NCBI GenBank assembly: GCA_022510525.1
Contig: JAFLTH010000002.1
Span: 1 to 64,000, forward strand
From: Lachnospiraceae bacterium
Lineage (GTDB): Bacteria > Bacillota > Clostridia > Lachnospirales > Lachnospiraceae
Direction of reading: 5' to 3'
Length of the DNA stretch: 64,000 bases
Position 1 is the stretch's first letter. Each line of letters begins with the position of its first letter. Both the position numbers and the translations under genes were made by a program. Shown piece after piece: positions 1-9,107 of this stretch. Under the pieces are notes generated by a model. It saw only the letters and a list, made by a program, of their open reading frames with translations, was not told the DNA's origin and ran no database searches.

Positions 1-96
1 TTCGAGCTTAGCACGCGTTGCGTTTTTAACGGAGCGAAAGCGTGTCTTGAAGCGGTAACCTTTTTCGCCGCCGCCCCATCTCGGAGTCTCGCAATC
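1..96 (+). repeat. Right half of the intergenic palindromic repeat also found at 34032-34217 (truncated by window edge)
   Basis: cgttgcgtttttaacggagcgaaagcgtgtcttgaagcggtaacctttttcgccgccgccccatctcggagtctcgcaatc aligns with few mismatches to 34136-34217. Confidence 0.85.
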
Positions 97-127
97 CCCC
101 AACCTTAAGGAGAAAGGAGAAAGCCAA

Positions 128-748
128 ATGTACAAAAAATACATCAAACGATTACTTGATATTATAATCTCGTTGTGCGGCATAATTGTACTTTCTCCCG
201 TATATCTGGTCCTTGCCATTCTCGTAAGGCAGAAACTCGGCAGCCCCGTACTGTTTAAACAGGATCGCCCCGGCAAAGACGAAAAGATTTTCAAACTATA
301 CAAATTTCGTTCCATGACCGATGAAAAGGATGCTTCCGGCAACCTCCTACCGGATGAAGACCGCCTTCCCTCTTTCGGAAAGACACTTCGTAGTACCAGC
401 CTAGATGAATTGCCGGAGCTTTTTAATATTTTAAAGGGCGATATGAGCATCATAGGACCGCGTCCCCTTCTTGTAAGATATCTACCAAGATATAATGACT
501 TTCAAAGACACAGGCATGATGTGCGCCCCGGTCTCACCGGACTTGCCCAGACCCATGGCCGGAATGCCATCACCTGGGAGAAAAAGTTTGAATATGACGT
601 AGAGTATGTAAACAACCTCTCTTTTGCACTGGATATGAAAATCTTTTTTGCCACTGTACGTGCAGTATTAAAAAGAGAGGGAATAAACAGCGAAACCAGC
701 GCTACAATGGAAGAATTTATGGGAACTTCCGTTGCTAATGAGCCGTAA
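128..748 (+). CDS. Priming sugar-phosphate transferase (PglC/EpsL-type small bacterial sugar transferase)
   Basis: N-terminal hydrophobic helix, KFRSM, SLDELPELFNILKGDMSIIGPRPLL, PGLTGLAQ motifs; upstream RBS aaggagaaaggag. Confidence 0.93.
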   Translation: MYKKYIKRLLDIIISLCGIIVLSPVYLVLAILVRQKLGSPVLFKQDRPGKDEKIFKLYKFRSMTDEKDASGNLLPDEDRLPSFGKTLRSTSLDELPELFNILKGDMSIIGPRPLLVRYLPRYNDFQRHRHDVRPGLTGLAQTHGRNAITWEKKFEYDVEYVNNLSFALDMKIFFATVRAVLKREGINSETSATMEEFMGTSVANEP

Positions 749-761
749 ATAAGGAGTTGGA

Positions 762-1874
762 ATGAAGATATTAGTCCTAAGCAACAATGCCAACGGAATG
801 TATTTATTCCGTAAAGAAGTGCTTCTTGCATTCAGGGATAAAGGATATGAAACGGTGGTCGCCCTGCCCACGGATAAGTATTGTGAGAAGATTAAAGCGC
901 TTGGATTCAGGGTAATACCTACCGAAATGGAACGAAGAGGCAGCAATCCGGTTCACGATTTTAAACTCTTTTTAAGATATATGAAGCTGCTTAAGGACGA
1001 AAAGCCGGACGTTGTGCTGACATATACCATTAAACCCAATTTGTACGGCGGATTGGCCTGCAGATTAAAGAGAATTCCTTATCTTATGAATATAACCGGA
1101 CTGGGAACGGCGTTGGAAAACTCCGGCATACTCGCCAGAGTGCTGTTAAGATTTTATAAAATAGTTGCGGCGAAGGCCTCCTGTGTTTTTTTCCAGAATG
1201 ACGGAAACAGACAGTTTATGCTTGATAGAGGTATCGGTACCGGTAAAGACAGACTCTTACCGGGTTCGGGCGTAAATCTGCTCGAGCATAAGTACTGCGA
1301 ATATCCAAGTGAAGACGAAGGTGTTATATTTCTTGCGGTTTTGCGCATTATGAAGGATAAGGGGATTGAGGAGTATTTGGAAACCGTCAGACGGATTAGA
1401 AAAGAGTATGAAAATACACGGTTTTATCTCGTTGGAGATTATGAAGAAGATACAAGGCATATATATGAGCCTCTGATTAGGGACTTGTCGGAAAAAGGCA
1501 TTATTAAATATTTTGGTCATGTTGACAATGTAGCCGAGGTAATGGCGGGGAGCCATATAATAATACATCCCTCATATCATGAGGGACTCTCAAATGTATT
1601 GTTAGAGGCGGCGGCCTGTGGAAGGCCTGTGCTGGCAAGTGATGTGGCCGGATGCAGGGAAACGTTACAGCAAGGCTTAAGCGGTCTTTTATTCCGGGCA
1701 GAGGATGCCGAAAGCCTGATACGGACGGTAAAGACAATACTGGGCTATACAGAGTCGGACCGTGCCCAGATGGGTATTCGGGGAAGAGAATATGTGGAGA
1801 ATGTGTTTGATAGGGAAAAAGTGATCAAGGCATATCTTGAAGAAATAGAAACGGCAGGCAGGAAGCAGGGATGA
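762..1874 (+). CDS. Glycosyltransferase family 4 (PglA-like)
   Basis: GT-B fold pattern; SHIIIHPSYHEGLSNVLLEAAACGRPVLASDVAGCRE. Confidence 0.9.
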   Translation: MKILVLSNNANGMYLFRKEVLLAFRDKGYETVVALPTDKYCEKIKALGFRVIPTEMERRGSNPVHDFKLFLRYMKLLKDEKPDVVLTYTIKPNLYGGLACRLKRIPYLMNITGLGTALENSGILARVLLRFYKIVAAKASCVFFQNDGNRQFMLDRGIGTGKDRLLPGSGVNLLEHKYCEYPSEDEGVIFLAVLRIMKDKGIEEYLETVRRIRKEYENTRFYLVGDYEEDTRHIYEPLIRDLSEKGIIKYFGHVDNVAEVMAGSHIIIHPSYHEGLSNVLLEAAACGRPVLASDVAGCRETLQQGLSGLLFRAEDAESLIRTVKTILGYTESDRAQMGIRGREYVENVFDREKVIKAYLEEIETAGRKQG

Positions 1875-3616
1875 AAGAAATCAGAATTTTATTTACAGGA
1901 ACAGGCAGACGTGTAGAGCTTTTGCAGGCGTTTAGAAATGCCGCATTATGCTTAGGTGTAAATCTTAAAATTTATGGTGCGGACATGGCAGGAACTGCAC
2001 CGGCGAACGCATATTGCGACTACACAAGAAAAATCTGTGCCATGAAGGATAAAGAGTATATACCTCAGCTGCTTAATATCTGCAGCAGCGACAAAATAGA
2101 TCTGGTGATTCCGACAATTGATACCGATCTGCTTGTCCTTTCAATGAATGCTGATAAATTCAAGGAAATCGGAACCGGAGTTTTAATCAGCAGTCCCGAT
2201 AAGATTAAAATATGCAGGGATAAAAATTATACCTCGGATTTTTTTGTCTCCTGTGGTCTTAAGGCCCCGGGACCTGTTAATGATTATCACCTTTATAAGG
2301 GTGAATATCCCTGTTTCATTAAGCCGAAGGACGGCAGTAGCAGCATAGATGCGTATAAGGTCAACACAAAAGACGAGCTGGAAATGTATGCCGGGAAAAT
2401 CGGAGATTATATAATCCAGCCTTTTATCGAAGGTAAGGAATACACGGTTGATATATTCTGTGATTTTGACGGAAATCCGATTTATATTACGCCAAGGGAG
2501 CGTATAGCCGTCAGGAGCGGAGAGGTTTTAAAGACCGGAATCGAGCTTGATAAAACTATCATTGAAGAGTCCAAGAGTATTATTCAAAACTTTAAACCCT
2601 GCGGACCAATGACCGTTCAGCTCATCCGCCAAAATACAACCGGTGACGATTATTATATTGAGATAAATCCGCGATACGGCGGCGGAGCACCGCTAAGTAT
2701 TAAGGCGGGGGCAGATTCGGCAGCCGCTGTTCTTATGTTGCTTCAGGGTGAAAAACCGGGATATATGGAAGCGGCAGCAAGAGACGGTGAAGTATACAGC
2801 AGATTCGATCAGAGCATCCGGATATTATCCGAAAGTAGAAAAAGAGGAGAAAAATATAATAAAATAACAGATGCTATTACAAATACAAAAAGCTCACTAA
2901 ATAAAATATCTGGTGTTATTTTAGACTTGGATGATACCCTATATTCAGAAAAAGAATACGTAAAAAGCGGATATCGGGCAATTGCCGGATATTTAATCAA
3001 AGACTGTAATATAGAAAATAATAAAATATCGAGCGATATAATAACAGATGATATTAAAAAGACTGAAGCTATAGAAAAAAAGCTATGGTCATATTTCCTT
3101 GAAAAAAAGAATGCCATAGATGAATTGCTGAGTGAACTTAGACTGACGGAAAAGAAACAGGACTGTCTGGATATATACAGAAGCCATATGCCGGATATTA
3201 AACTTTATGACGGTGCACGGGAATTAATTGATATGCTGAAAGCTAAAGGAATTAAAGTCGGCATTATTACGGATGGAAGAGTAAAGGGCCAGAAAAACAA
3301 GTTAGAGGCACTCGGACTGACCGAATTGATCGATGATATAATAATTACCGACGAACTTGGCGGGGAACAGTTCCGCAAGCCCAATGACATAGCTTTTCGT
3401 ATTATGCAGTGCAGGTGGAGACTGCCGTATGAGACGATAGCCTATGTAGGAGACAATATGGCCAAAGACTTCATCGCACCAAGGCAGCTTGGTATGAGGA
3501 GCATTTATTTTGAAAACGAAGACGGCATTTATTATAATACAGCATATGATGCGAATGAATGTGAGCTAAAGATTACAAGCATAAAGGAACTTAGTGAAAC
3601 ATTGAAATGTATTTAA
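1871..3616 (+). CDS. ATP-grasp ligase fused to HAD-family hydrolase
   Basis: N-term CarB/PylC-like ATP-grasp (FIKPKDGSSS..., YYIEINPRYGGGAPLS); C-term HAD motifs (GVILDLDDTLYS, IITDG, KPNDIAF, YVGDNMAKDF); 4-nt overlap with previous gene. Confidence 0.88.
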   Translation: MKEIRILFTGTGRRVELLQAFRNAALCLGVNLKIYGADMAGTAPANAYCDYTRKICAMKDKEYIPQLLNICSSDKIDLVIPTIDTDLLVLSMNADKFKEIGTGVLISSPDKIKICRDKNYTSDFFVSCGLKAPGPVNDYHLYKGEYPCFIKPKDGSSSIDAYKVNTKDELEMYAGKIGDYIIQPFIEGKEYTVDIFCDFDGNPIYITPRERIAVRSGEVLKTGIELDKTIIEESKSIIQNFKPCGPMTVQLIRQNTTGDDYYIEINPRYGGGAPLSIKAGADSAAAVLMLLQGEKPGYMEAAARDGEVYSRFDQSIRILSESRKRGEKYNKITDAITNTKSSLNKISGVILDLDDTLYSEKEYVKSGYRAIAGYLIKDCNIENNKISSDIITDDIKKTEAIEKKLWSYFLEKKNAIDELLSELRLTEKKQDCLDIYRSHMPDIKLYDGARELIDMLKAKGIKVGIITDGRVKGQKNKLEALGLTELIDDIIITDELGGEQFRKPNDIAFRIMQCRWRLPYETIAYVGDNMAKDFIAPRQLGMRSIYFENEDGIYYNTAYDANECELKITSIKELSETLKCI

Positions 3617-3631
3617 TAAAGGGAACTTGTG

Positions 3632-3640
3632 TGGTATAAT
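3632..3640 (+). promoter_or_regulatory. Putative extended -10 promoter (TGgTATAAT)
   Basis: tggtataat in the gap upstream of the nucleotide-sugar dehydrogenase; -35 region weak (tttaat). Confidence 0.55.
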
Positions 3641-3641
3641 A

Positions 3642-3689
3642 AACGCAAGTCTTACGACTTGCGTTACAAGAATTGCTTTGCAATTCTTG
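3642..3689 (+). repeat. Tandem perfect hairpins in 5' leader
   Basis: aacgcaagtc-ttac-gacttgcgtt followed by caagaattgc-ttt-gcaattcttg; both 10-bp perfect stems. Confidence 0.8.
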
Positions 3690-3723
3690 ATAGAGAATAA
3701 GTTTACAACAGGAGGACACCATT

Positions 3724-5040
3724 ATGGGGTTGTATGAGAATATTTTGCAGGGGAAGGATAAGATTTCTCTGGTTGGTCTTGGATATGTCGGCATGCCGAT
3801 TGCCGTCGCATTTGCAAGGAAGGTAAAAGTAGTCGGTTTCGATCTCAATGCTGAGAAAATTGAGCTTTATAAAAGCGGAATCGACCCGACCAATGAAGTT
3901 GGAAATGATATTATCAAGGAAACAAGCGTGGAGTTTACTTCCGATGCATCCAAACTTAAAGAGGCCAGATTCCATATTGTGGCAGTGCCTACCCCTGTAA
4001 ACAGCGACCATACCCCTGATCTGACTCCGGTAGAAGGAGCAAGCCGTATTCTGGGACAAAACCTTACCAAAGGCTCAATTGTTGTATTTGAATCTACGGT
4101 ATATCCGGGCGTTACAGAGGATATCTGCGTTCCTATACTGGAAAAAGAATCCGGCTTAAAATGCGGTATTGATTTTAAAATAGGATATTCACCCGAGAGA
4201 ATCAATCCCGGAGACAAAGTACATAGGCTGGAGACGATTACCAAAATCGTATCGGGTATGGACGAAGAAACTCTGGATACCGTTGCCAAGGTATATGAAC
4301 TGGTAGTTGAGGCCGGTGTTTATCGTGCGGAGTCCATTAAAGTGGCGGAAGCGGCAAAAGTAATAGAAAACAGCCAGAGGGATATCAATATTGCGTTTAT
4401 GAATGAACTTTCCATCATTTTTCACAAGATGGATATTGATACCAAATCGGTATTGGAAGCTGCGGGAACGAAATGGAATTTCCTGCCCTTTATGCCCGGT
4501 CTGGTAGGCGGCCATTGTATTGGTGTCGATCCATATTATCTGACCTATAAATCAGAGGAACTCGGCTATCATTCCAGGATTATCCTTGCAGGACGCCGTA
4601 TTAATGATGAGATGGGTAAATATGTGGCTGAAAGTCTTGTAAAGAATCTGATAAAGACTGATGTTCCGGTAAAAAGCGCCAAAGTAGCCATACTAGGTTT
4701 TACTTTTAAGGAAAACTGCCCTGATACAAGAAATACCAAGGTAATTGATATATATAACGAGCTTGGTGAGTACGGAATAACTCCGTTGGTAGTAGACCCT
4801 GCGGCAGATGCGCAAGAGGCGAAGCGTCTATACGGAATAACCTTTGGAACATTGGAAGATATCAAATATATGGACGCAGTTATCATTGCGGTTGCCCATA
4901 AGGAGTTCCTGAAACTCAGCAAGGATGATATAAGCCGCTTCTTTGATCCGAAGCATTCTCGCAAAGTTCTGATGGATATTAAGGGACTGCTTGACAGACA
5001 GGAATACTCTACGGATGATTATCTGTACTGGAGATTATAA
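3724..5040 (+). CDS. Nucleotide-sugar dehydrogenase (UDP-HexNAc 6-dehydrogenase, TviB/WbpO-like)
   Basis: GLGYVGMP, YSPERINPGDK, VIENSQRDINIAFMNEL, GGHCIGVDPYYLT motifs; RBS aggagg. Confidence 0.93.
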   Translation: MGLYENILQGKDKISLVGLGYVGMPIAVAFARKVKVVGFDLNAEKIELYKSGIDPTNEVGNDIIKETSVEFTSDASKLKEARFHIVAVPTPVNSDHTPDLTPVEGASRILGQNLTKGSIVVFESTVYPGVTEDICVPILEKESGLKCGIDFKIGYSPERINPGDKVHRLETITKIVSGMDEETLDTVAKVYELVVEAGVYRAESIKVAEAAKVIENSQRDINIAFMNELSIIFHKMDIDTKSVLEAAGTKWNFLPFMPGLVGGHCIGVDPYYLTYKSEELGYHSRIILAGRRINDEMGKYVAESLVKNLIKTDVPVKSAKVAILGFTFKENCPDTRNTKVIDIYNELGEYGITPLVVDPAADAQEAKRLYGITFGTLEDIKYMDAVIIAVAHKEFLKLSKDDISRFFDPKHSRKVLMDIKGLLDRQEYSTDDYLYWRL

Positions 5041-5084
5041 AAAGACGAACTTGAGGGCTGAAAAAACGAAATGAGGATTGAGAT

Positions 5085-6059
5085 ATGGGATACAAGGATT
5101 TAAAATTTGACGATAAAAGCATATTTCTGGTGACGGGTGGGGCAGGTTTTATCGGTTCCAACCTGTGTGAAGCATTAACGGATATGGGCTATCAGGTCCG
5201 TTGTCTGGACAACCTATCCACCGGAAAACAGGATAATGTGGACCTTTTATCCGACAGACCTAATTACACATTTATAAAAGGCGATATAAGGGAGCTGGAT
5301 ACCTGTATGAAAGCCTGTGAAGGTGTTGACTATGTACTTAATCAGGCGGCCTGGGGAAGCGTACCGAGAAGCATTGAAATGCCGCTCTTATACGAGGAGA
5401 TAAACATCAGGGGAACACTGAATATGATGGAGGCGGCAAGACAGAATAAGGTTAAAAAGTTTGTATTTGCCTCAAGTTCCTCAGTATACGGAGACCATCC
5501 GGTACTGCCCAAAGTGGAAGGTCAGGAAGGCAACCTTTTATCCCCATATGCATTGACCAAACGGGTCGATGAAGAATACGGAAAACTCTACAAGAAACTG
5601 TACGGACTTGACACATATGCACTGCGTTATTTTAATGTATTTGGAAGACGGCAGGATCCAAACGGTGCTTATGCAGCGGTTATACCCAAGTTCATTAAGC
5701 AGCTTTTAAATGACGAAGTACCGACAATTAACGGAGACGGAAAACAGTCGAGAGACTTTACCTATATAGATAATGTGGTCGAGGCCAATTTAAAGGCCTG
5801 TTTGGCATCGTCGGATGCTGCCGGCAATGCATTTAATGTTGCCTATGGCGGACGGGAATACCTGATTGACATATACTATGATTTGTGCAAGGCTCTTGGA
5901 AAAGACGTAGAGCCCAATTTCGGACCGGAAAGAGCCGGGGATATCAAACATTCCAATGCTGATATTTCCAAAGCTAAAAAAATGCTTGGCTATGATCCGG
6001 ACTATGATTTCAAGAAAGGGATTGCATTGGCAATTGAGTGGTATAAGGAGAACCTGTAA
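5085..6059 (+). CDS. NAD-dependent epimerase (UDP-GlcNAc C4-epimerase, TviC/WbpP-like SDR)
   Basis: GGAGFIGSNL, SSSSVYGDHP, SPYALTK, YFNVFGRRQDPNGAYAAVIPKF. Confidence 0.92.
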   Translation: MGYKDLKFDDKSIFLVTGGAGFIGSNLCEALTDMGYQVRCLDNLSTGKQDNVDLLSDRPNYTFIKGDIRELDTCMKACEGVDYVLNQAAWGSVPRSIEMPLLYEEINIRGTLNMMEAARQNKVKKFVFASSSSVYGDHPVLPKVEGQEGNLLSPYALTKRVDEEYGKLYKKLYGLDTYALRYFNVFGRRQDPNGAYAAVIPKFIKQLLNDEVPTINGDGKQSRDFTYIDNVVEANLKACLASSDAAGNAFNVAYGGREYLIDIYYDLCKALGKDVEPNFGPERAGDIKHSNADISKAKKMLGYDPDYDFKKGIALAIEWYKENL

Positions 6060-6098
6060 AAGTATATCTAAAGTTGTTGGGATGGAGGAAAAAATAAA

Positions 6099-6845
6099 AT
6101 GAGTATGAAAATAGCAGTTCGTATGGATGATATCACTCCGGATATGAACTGGGAGAATTTTAATTTTTTCCTTGCTCTTTTTGAAAAAACCGGAATTACC
6201 CCGTTACTGGGGATAGTACCGGATAATAAAGACGATTCCCTGAGCCGTGAGACTTCGCATGAAGATTTTTATGAATTTATGAAAACTCTTGAAAAAAAGG
6301 GGTTCACTCTTGCAATGCATGGCTGCCATCACGTTTATTCTACCAAAAACGGGGGACTTTTTCCGCTGAATAAATACTCGGAGTTTGCGGGACTGCCCTA
6401 TGACAGACAAAAAGAACTTCTTAGGTATGGAAAAGAAAAACTTAAGGCTAACGGCATAGAAACCGATATTTTTATGGCTCCGGCGCATTCATATGATACA
6501 AATACATTAAAGGCATTAAAAGAGCTTGGCTTTGCAAAAATAACAGACGGCTTTGGAAAACACCCCTACATCTATAGGGGACTTGTTTTTTATCCGATTT
6601 CATTCAGACTTGCGGGCAGCTTTAAGAAAAAGACCGGCGTTACTACTATGGTAATTCACGCCAACACCGTAAATGAGACGGCCAGGGCCGATTATGAAAA
6701 GCTATTCAAAGAGCAGGGAAAAAATATGATTTCTTATTCTGAATATCTGGCGATGAGGCCTGCAAAAAGAAACTTTTTGGGTATGTTGGTTGAGAATGTA
6801 ATGGCGAGAATCAAGCACTTGTTAATTTCATTGAGAAATATGTAA
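6099..6845 (+). CDS. DUF2334-type polysaccharide deacetylase
   Basis: IAVRMDDITPDMNW, GFTLAMHGCHHVY, FMAPAHSYD. Confidence 0.8.
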   Translation: MSMKIAVRMDDITPDMNWENFNFFLALFEKTGITPLLGIVPDNKDDSLSRETSHEDFYEFMKTLEKKGFTLAMHGCHHVYSTKNGGLFPLNKYSEFAGLPYDRQKELLRYGKEKLKANGIETDIFMAPAHSYDTNTLKALKELGFAKITDGFGKHPYIYRGLVFYPISFRLAGSFKKKTGVTTMVIHANTVNETARADYEKLFKEQGKNMISYSEYLAMRPAKRNFLGMLVENVMARIKHLLISLRNM

Positions 6846-6920
6846 AGACTATTTTAAAAAGCATATGTTAAGACGATTTATGGCAGATTAGTCAGACAAA
6901 TCGGGCCAAGAGGTATAATT

Positions 6921-7841
6921 ATGAAATATAATGTTGTGGTATTTGGTGTAAAAGATACATCTGAGAATATAGTGGAATTTATAAATAATACAATCTGCCC
7001 TGTGGATTTAGTTATTACAATCAGTCCCGAAGTGACTAAAAAAAATCAGGTATCCGGATATAAGGGACTGTCAATTTTAACAGAAAAGTACGGAATCCCG
7101 GTACATGAGGCGGACAGTTATTTCCTCACGGATGAAAAAACGCAGACCTTCCTTGAAGAAAATGAATTTGATATCGGAATCTCAATGGGCTGGCAGAGAC
7201 TGATTCCCGCTTCCGTATTAGACCGCTTTAAATACGGAATATACGGTTTTCACGGAAACTGTGGCTATCTTCCCTTTGGCAGAGGCCGTTCTCCTCTTAA
7301 CTGGTCCATCATTCTCGGAGATACCAGATTCAACCTGAACTTATTCCGCTATGATGAAAAGGCGGACAGTCCCAATGTATTTGCTACCGAAATGTTTTCC
7401 ATTACGCCGCACGATGACATAAGAACGGCACAATACAAGAATATGATCTGCTCCAAGAACCTGATTCGCAGGCTCCTTACCGCATATGAGGCCGGCAATA
7501 TCACAATCAATACCGAATCAAGAGACTTTGATTCATGGTACAATAAACGTACCGCAGCAGACGGCAAAATAGACTTTCATGAAAGAACCCGCAATATCTA
7601 CAATCTCATCCGCGGTGTAGCCGCTCCTTTTCCCGGAGCATTTGCAATGCTTGGTGACGAAAAAGTAACCATTTGGTCAGCGCACCCATTTGATGAAATG
7701 ATAGATTTTTCAGCCTATGCGCCGGGAGAAGTCATTGATATATTTGACGACAGGCCGATTGTACGCACTGTAGACGGCTCCCTGCTGATTAATGACTATG
7801 AATGTACTCGACTATTGCAGCCGGGTGACATATTATGTTAA
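6921..7841 (+). CDS. Formyltransferase-family protein (Fmt/ArnA-N-like, probable sugar N-formyltransferase)
   Basis: YGFHGNCGYLPFGRGRSPLNWSIILGD and C-terminal Fmt-like region (IRGVAAPFPGAFA). Confidence 0.85.
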   Translation: MKYNVVVFGVKDTSENIVEFINNTICPVDLVITISPEVTKKNQVSGYKGLSILTEKYGIPVHEADSYFLTDEKTQTFLEENEFDIGISMGWQRLIPASVLDRFKYGIYGFHGNCGYLPFGRGRSPLNWSIILGDTRFNLNLFRYDEKADSPNVFATEMFSITPHDDIRTAQYKNMICSKNLIRRLLTAYEAGNITINTESRDFDSWYNKRTAADGKIDFHERTRNIYNLIRGVAAPFPGAFAMLGDEKVTIWSAHPFDEMIDFSAYAPGEVIDIFDDRPIVRTVDGSLLINDYECTRLLQPGDILC

Positions 7842-7852
7842 ATATTGAACGA

Positions 7853-7930
7853 GGATTGCGCAAGTAATAACTTTTCTTTGCGCCTCTGGCTCCGACAATA
7901 AGCAAAGGAAAGTTATTATTTGTGCAATCC
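7853..7930. repeat. Long intergenic inverted repeat (about 29-nt arms)
   Basis: ggattgcgcaagtaataacttttctttgc ... gcaaaggaaagttattatttgtgcaatcc; arms complementary with a few mismatches, 20-nt loop. Confidence 0.85.
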
Positions 7931-7949
7931 GCCCCCAATGGAGACCACA

Positions 7950-9107
7950 ATGCCAAATCCAATCCGCATCCTACACGTCCTTGGCGGCACAGCCCTTGGA
8001 GGCGCAGAAAGCCGCATTATGGACCTATACCGACAAATGGACAGGGAAGAAATCCAGTTTGACTTCCTGGTACACAGCAGCGCCATAAAACATCCCGGAG
8101 ATGATGCTTCTGCCAGAGAACCACAGTTTTATGACGAGGAAATTAAAGCCTTGGGTGGTCATATTTACGTTCTTCCCAAGTTTAAGATATATAATTATTT
8201 TACTTACCGGAAGGCCATATGCGCCTTTTTTGCAAAGCATCATGAGTTTCGGGTAGTACAGGGTCATATGACGAGTACCGCGGCAATCTATCTTCCGATT
8301 GCCAAAAAGTATGGTATTTCGATTACGGTGGCGCATTCAAGGAGTGCCGGTGTAGATAAAGGTATAAAAGGCATAGCTACTAAAATTTTACGAAAAAATC
8401 TATATAAAAAGACGGATTATTGTTTTGCCTGCTCCGAACTTGCAGGAATTAACGCTTTTGGCAGGAAGCGGTTGGAAAAAGGTAATATCAAAATCATATA
8501 TAATGCAATAGATGCTGCTAAATTTTCTTATAATCCGGAAAAAAGGGAATTTATGAGAAAGCAGCTTAAAATAGAAGACAAGCTGGTGCTGGGTCATGTG
8601 GGCAGGTTTTCAACACCCAAGAACCACCCGTACCTGATCGAAATTTTTGCAGAGCTTTGCGGTATGCGGGATGATGCGGTTCTGGTACTGCTTGGAGACG
8701 GACCGGACAGGGATAAAATAGAATTAAAATGTAAAGAACTTGGAATAAGGGACAAGGTCCTTTTTATGGGAAATTGTAAGCAGCCGGAGGATTATTATCA
8801 GGCATTTGATATCTTCATACTTCCTTCGCTTTATGAGGGACTGCCCGGGGTCCTGGTGGAAGCCCAGGCGGCAGGACTTAGATGCTTAGTATCTGATACG
8901 GTTACAAGAGAGGCTCAGGCAACGGATTTAGTGACTTATATGGACATCAGACAGCCGGCTTCGGTATGGGCAAGGGAGATTGTTGACCGGTTAAAATATG
9001 ACAGATGTGTCACTTTTGAAGAGATTGCCGGGAAGGGCCTGGATATCAAAAAGCAGGCTTTGGCATATAGAGAGTTTTATTTGAATGGAGACAGTTCTAA
9101 ACTATGA
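7950..9107 (+). CDS. Glycosyltransferase family 4 (EpsF-like)
   Basis: ILHVLGGTALGGAE..., FILPSLYEGLPGVLVEAQAAGL; start moved from ORF-track TTG 7920 (inside hairpin) to ATG 7950 preceded by ggag. Confidence 0.9.
   Translation: MPNPIRILHVLGGTALGGAESRIMDLYRQMDREEIQFDFLVHSSAIKHPGDDASAREPQFYDEEIKALGGHIYVLPKFKIYNYFTYRKAICAFFAKHHEFRVVQGHMTSTAAIYLPIAKKYGISITVAHSRSAGVDKGIKGIATKILRKNLYKKTDYCFACSELAGINAFGRKRLEKGNIKIIYNAIDAAKFSYNPEKREFMRKQLKIEDKLVLGHVGRFSTPKNHPYLIEIFAELCGMRDDAVLVLLGDGPDRDKIELKCKELGIRDKVLFMGNCKQPEDYYQAFDIFILPSLYEGLPGVLVEAQAAGLRCLVSDTVTREAQATDLVTYMDIRQPASVWAREIVDRLKYDRCVTFEEIAGKGLDIKKQALAYREFYLNGDSSKL

Noticed and set aside
51-61. agcggtaacct (also 34171-34181) resembles the enterobacterial ops element GGCGGTAGYNT at 9 of 11 positions
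   Set aside because: Short match inside a palindrome; RfaH/ops is a proteobacterial system and the organism looks like a Firmicute, so chance similarity is more likely.
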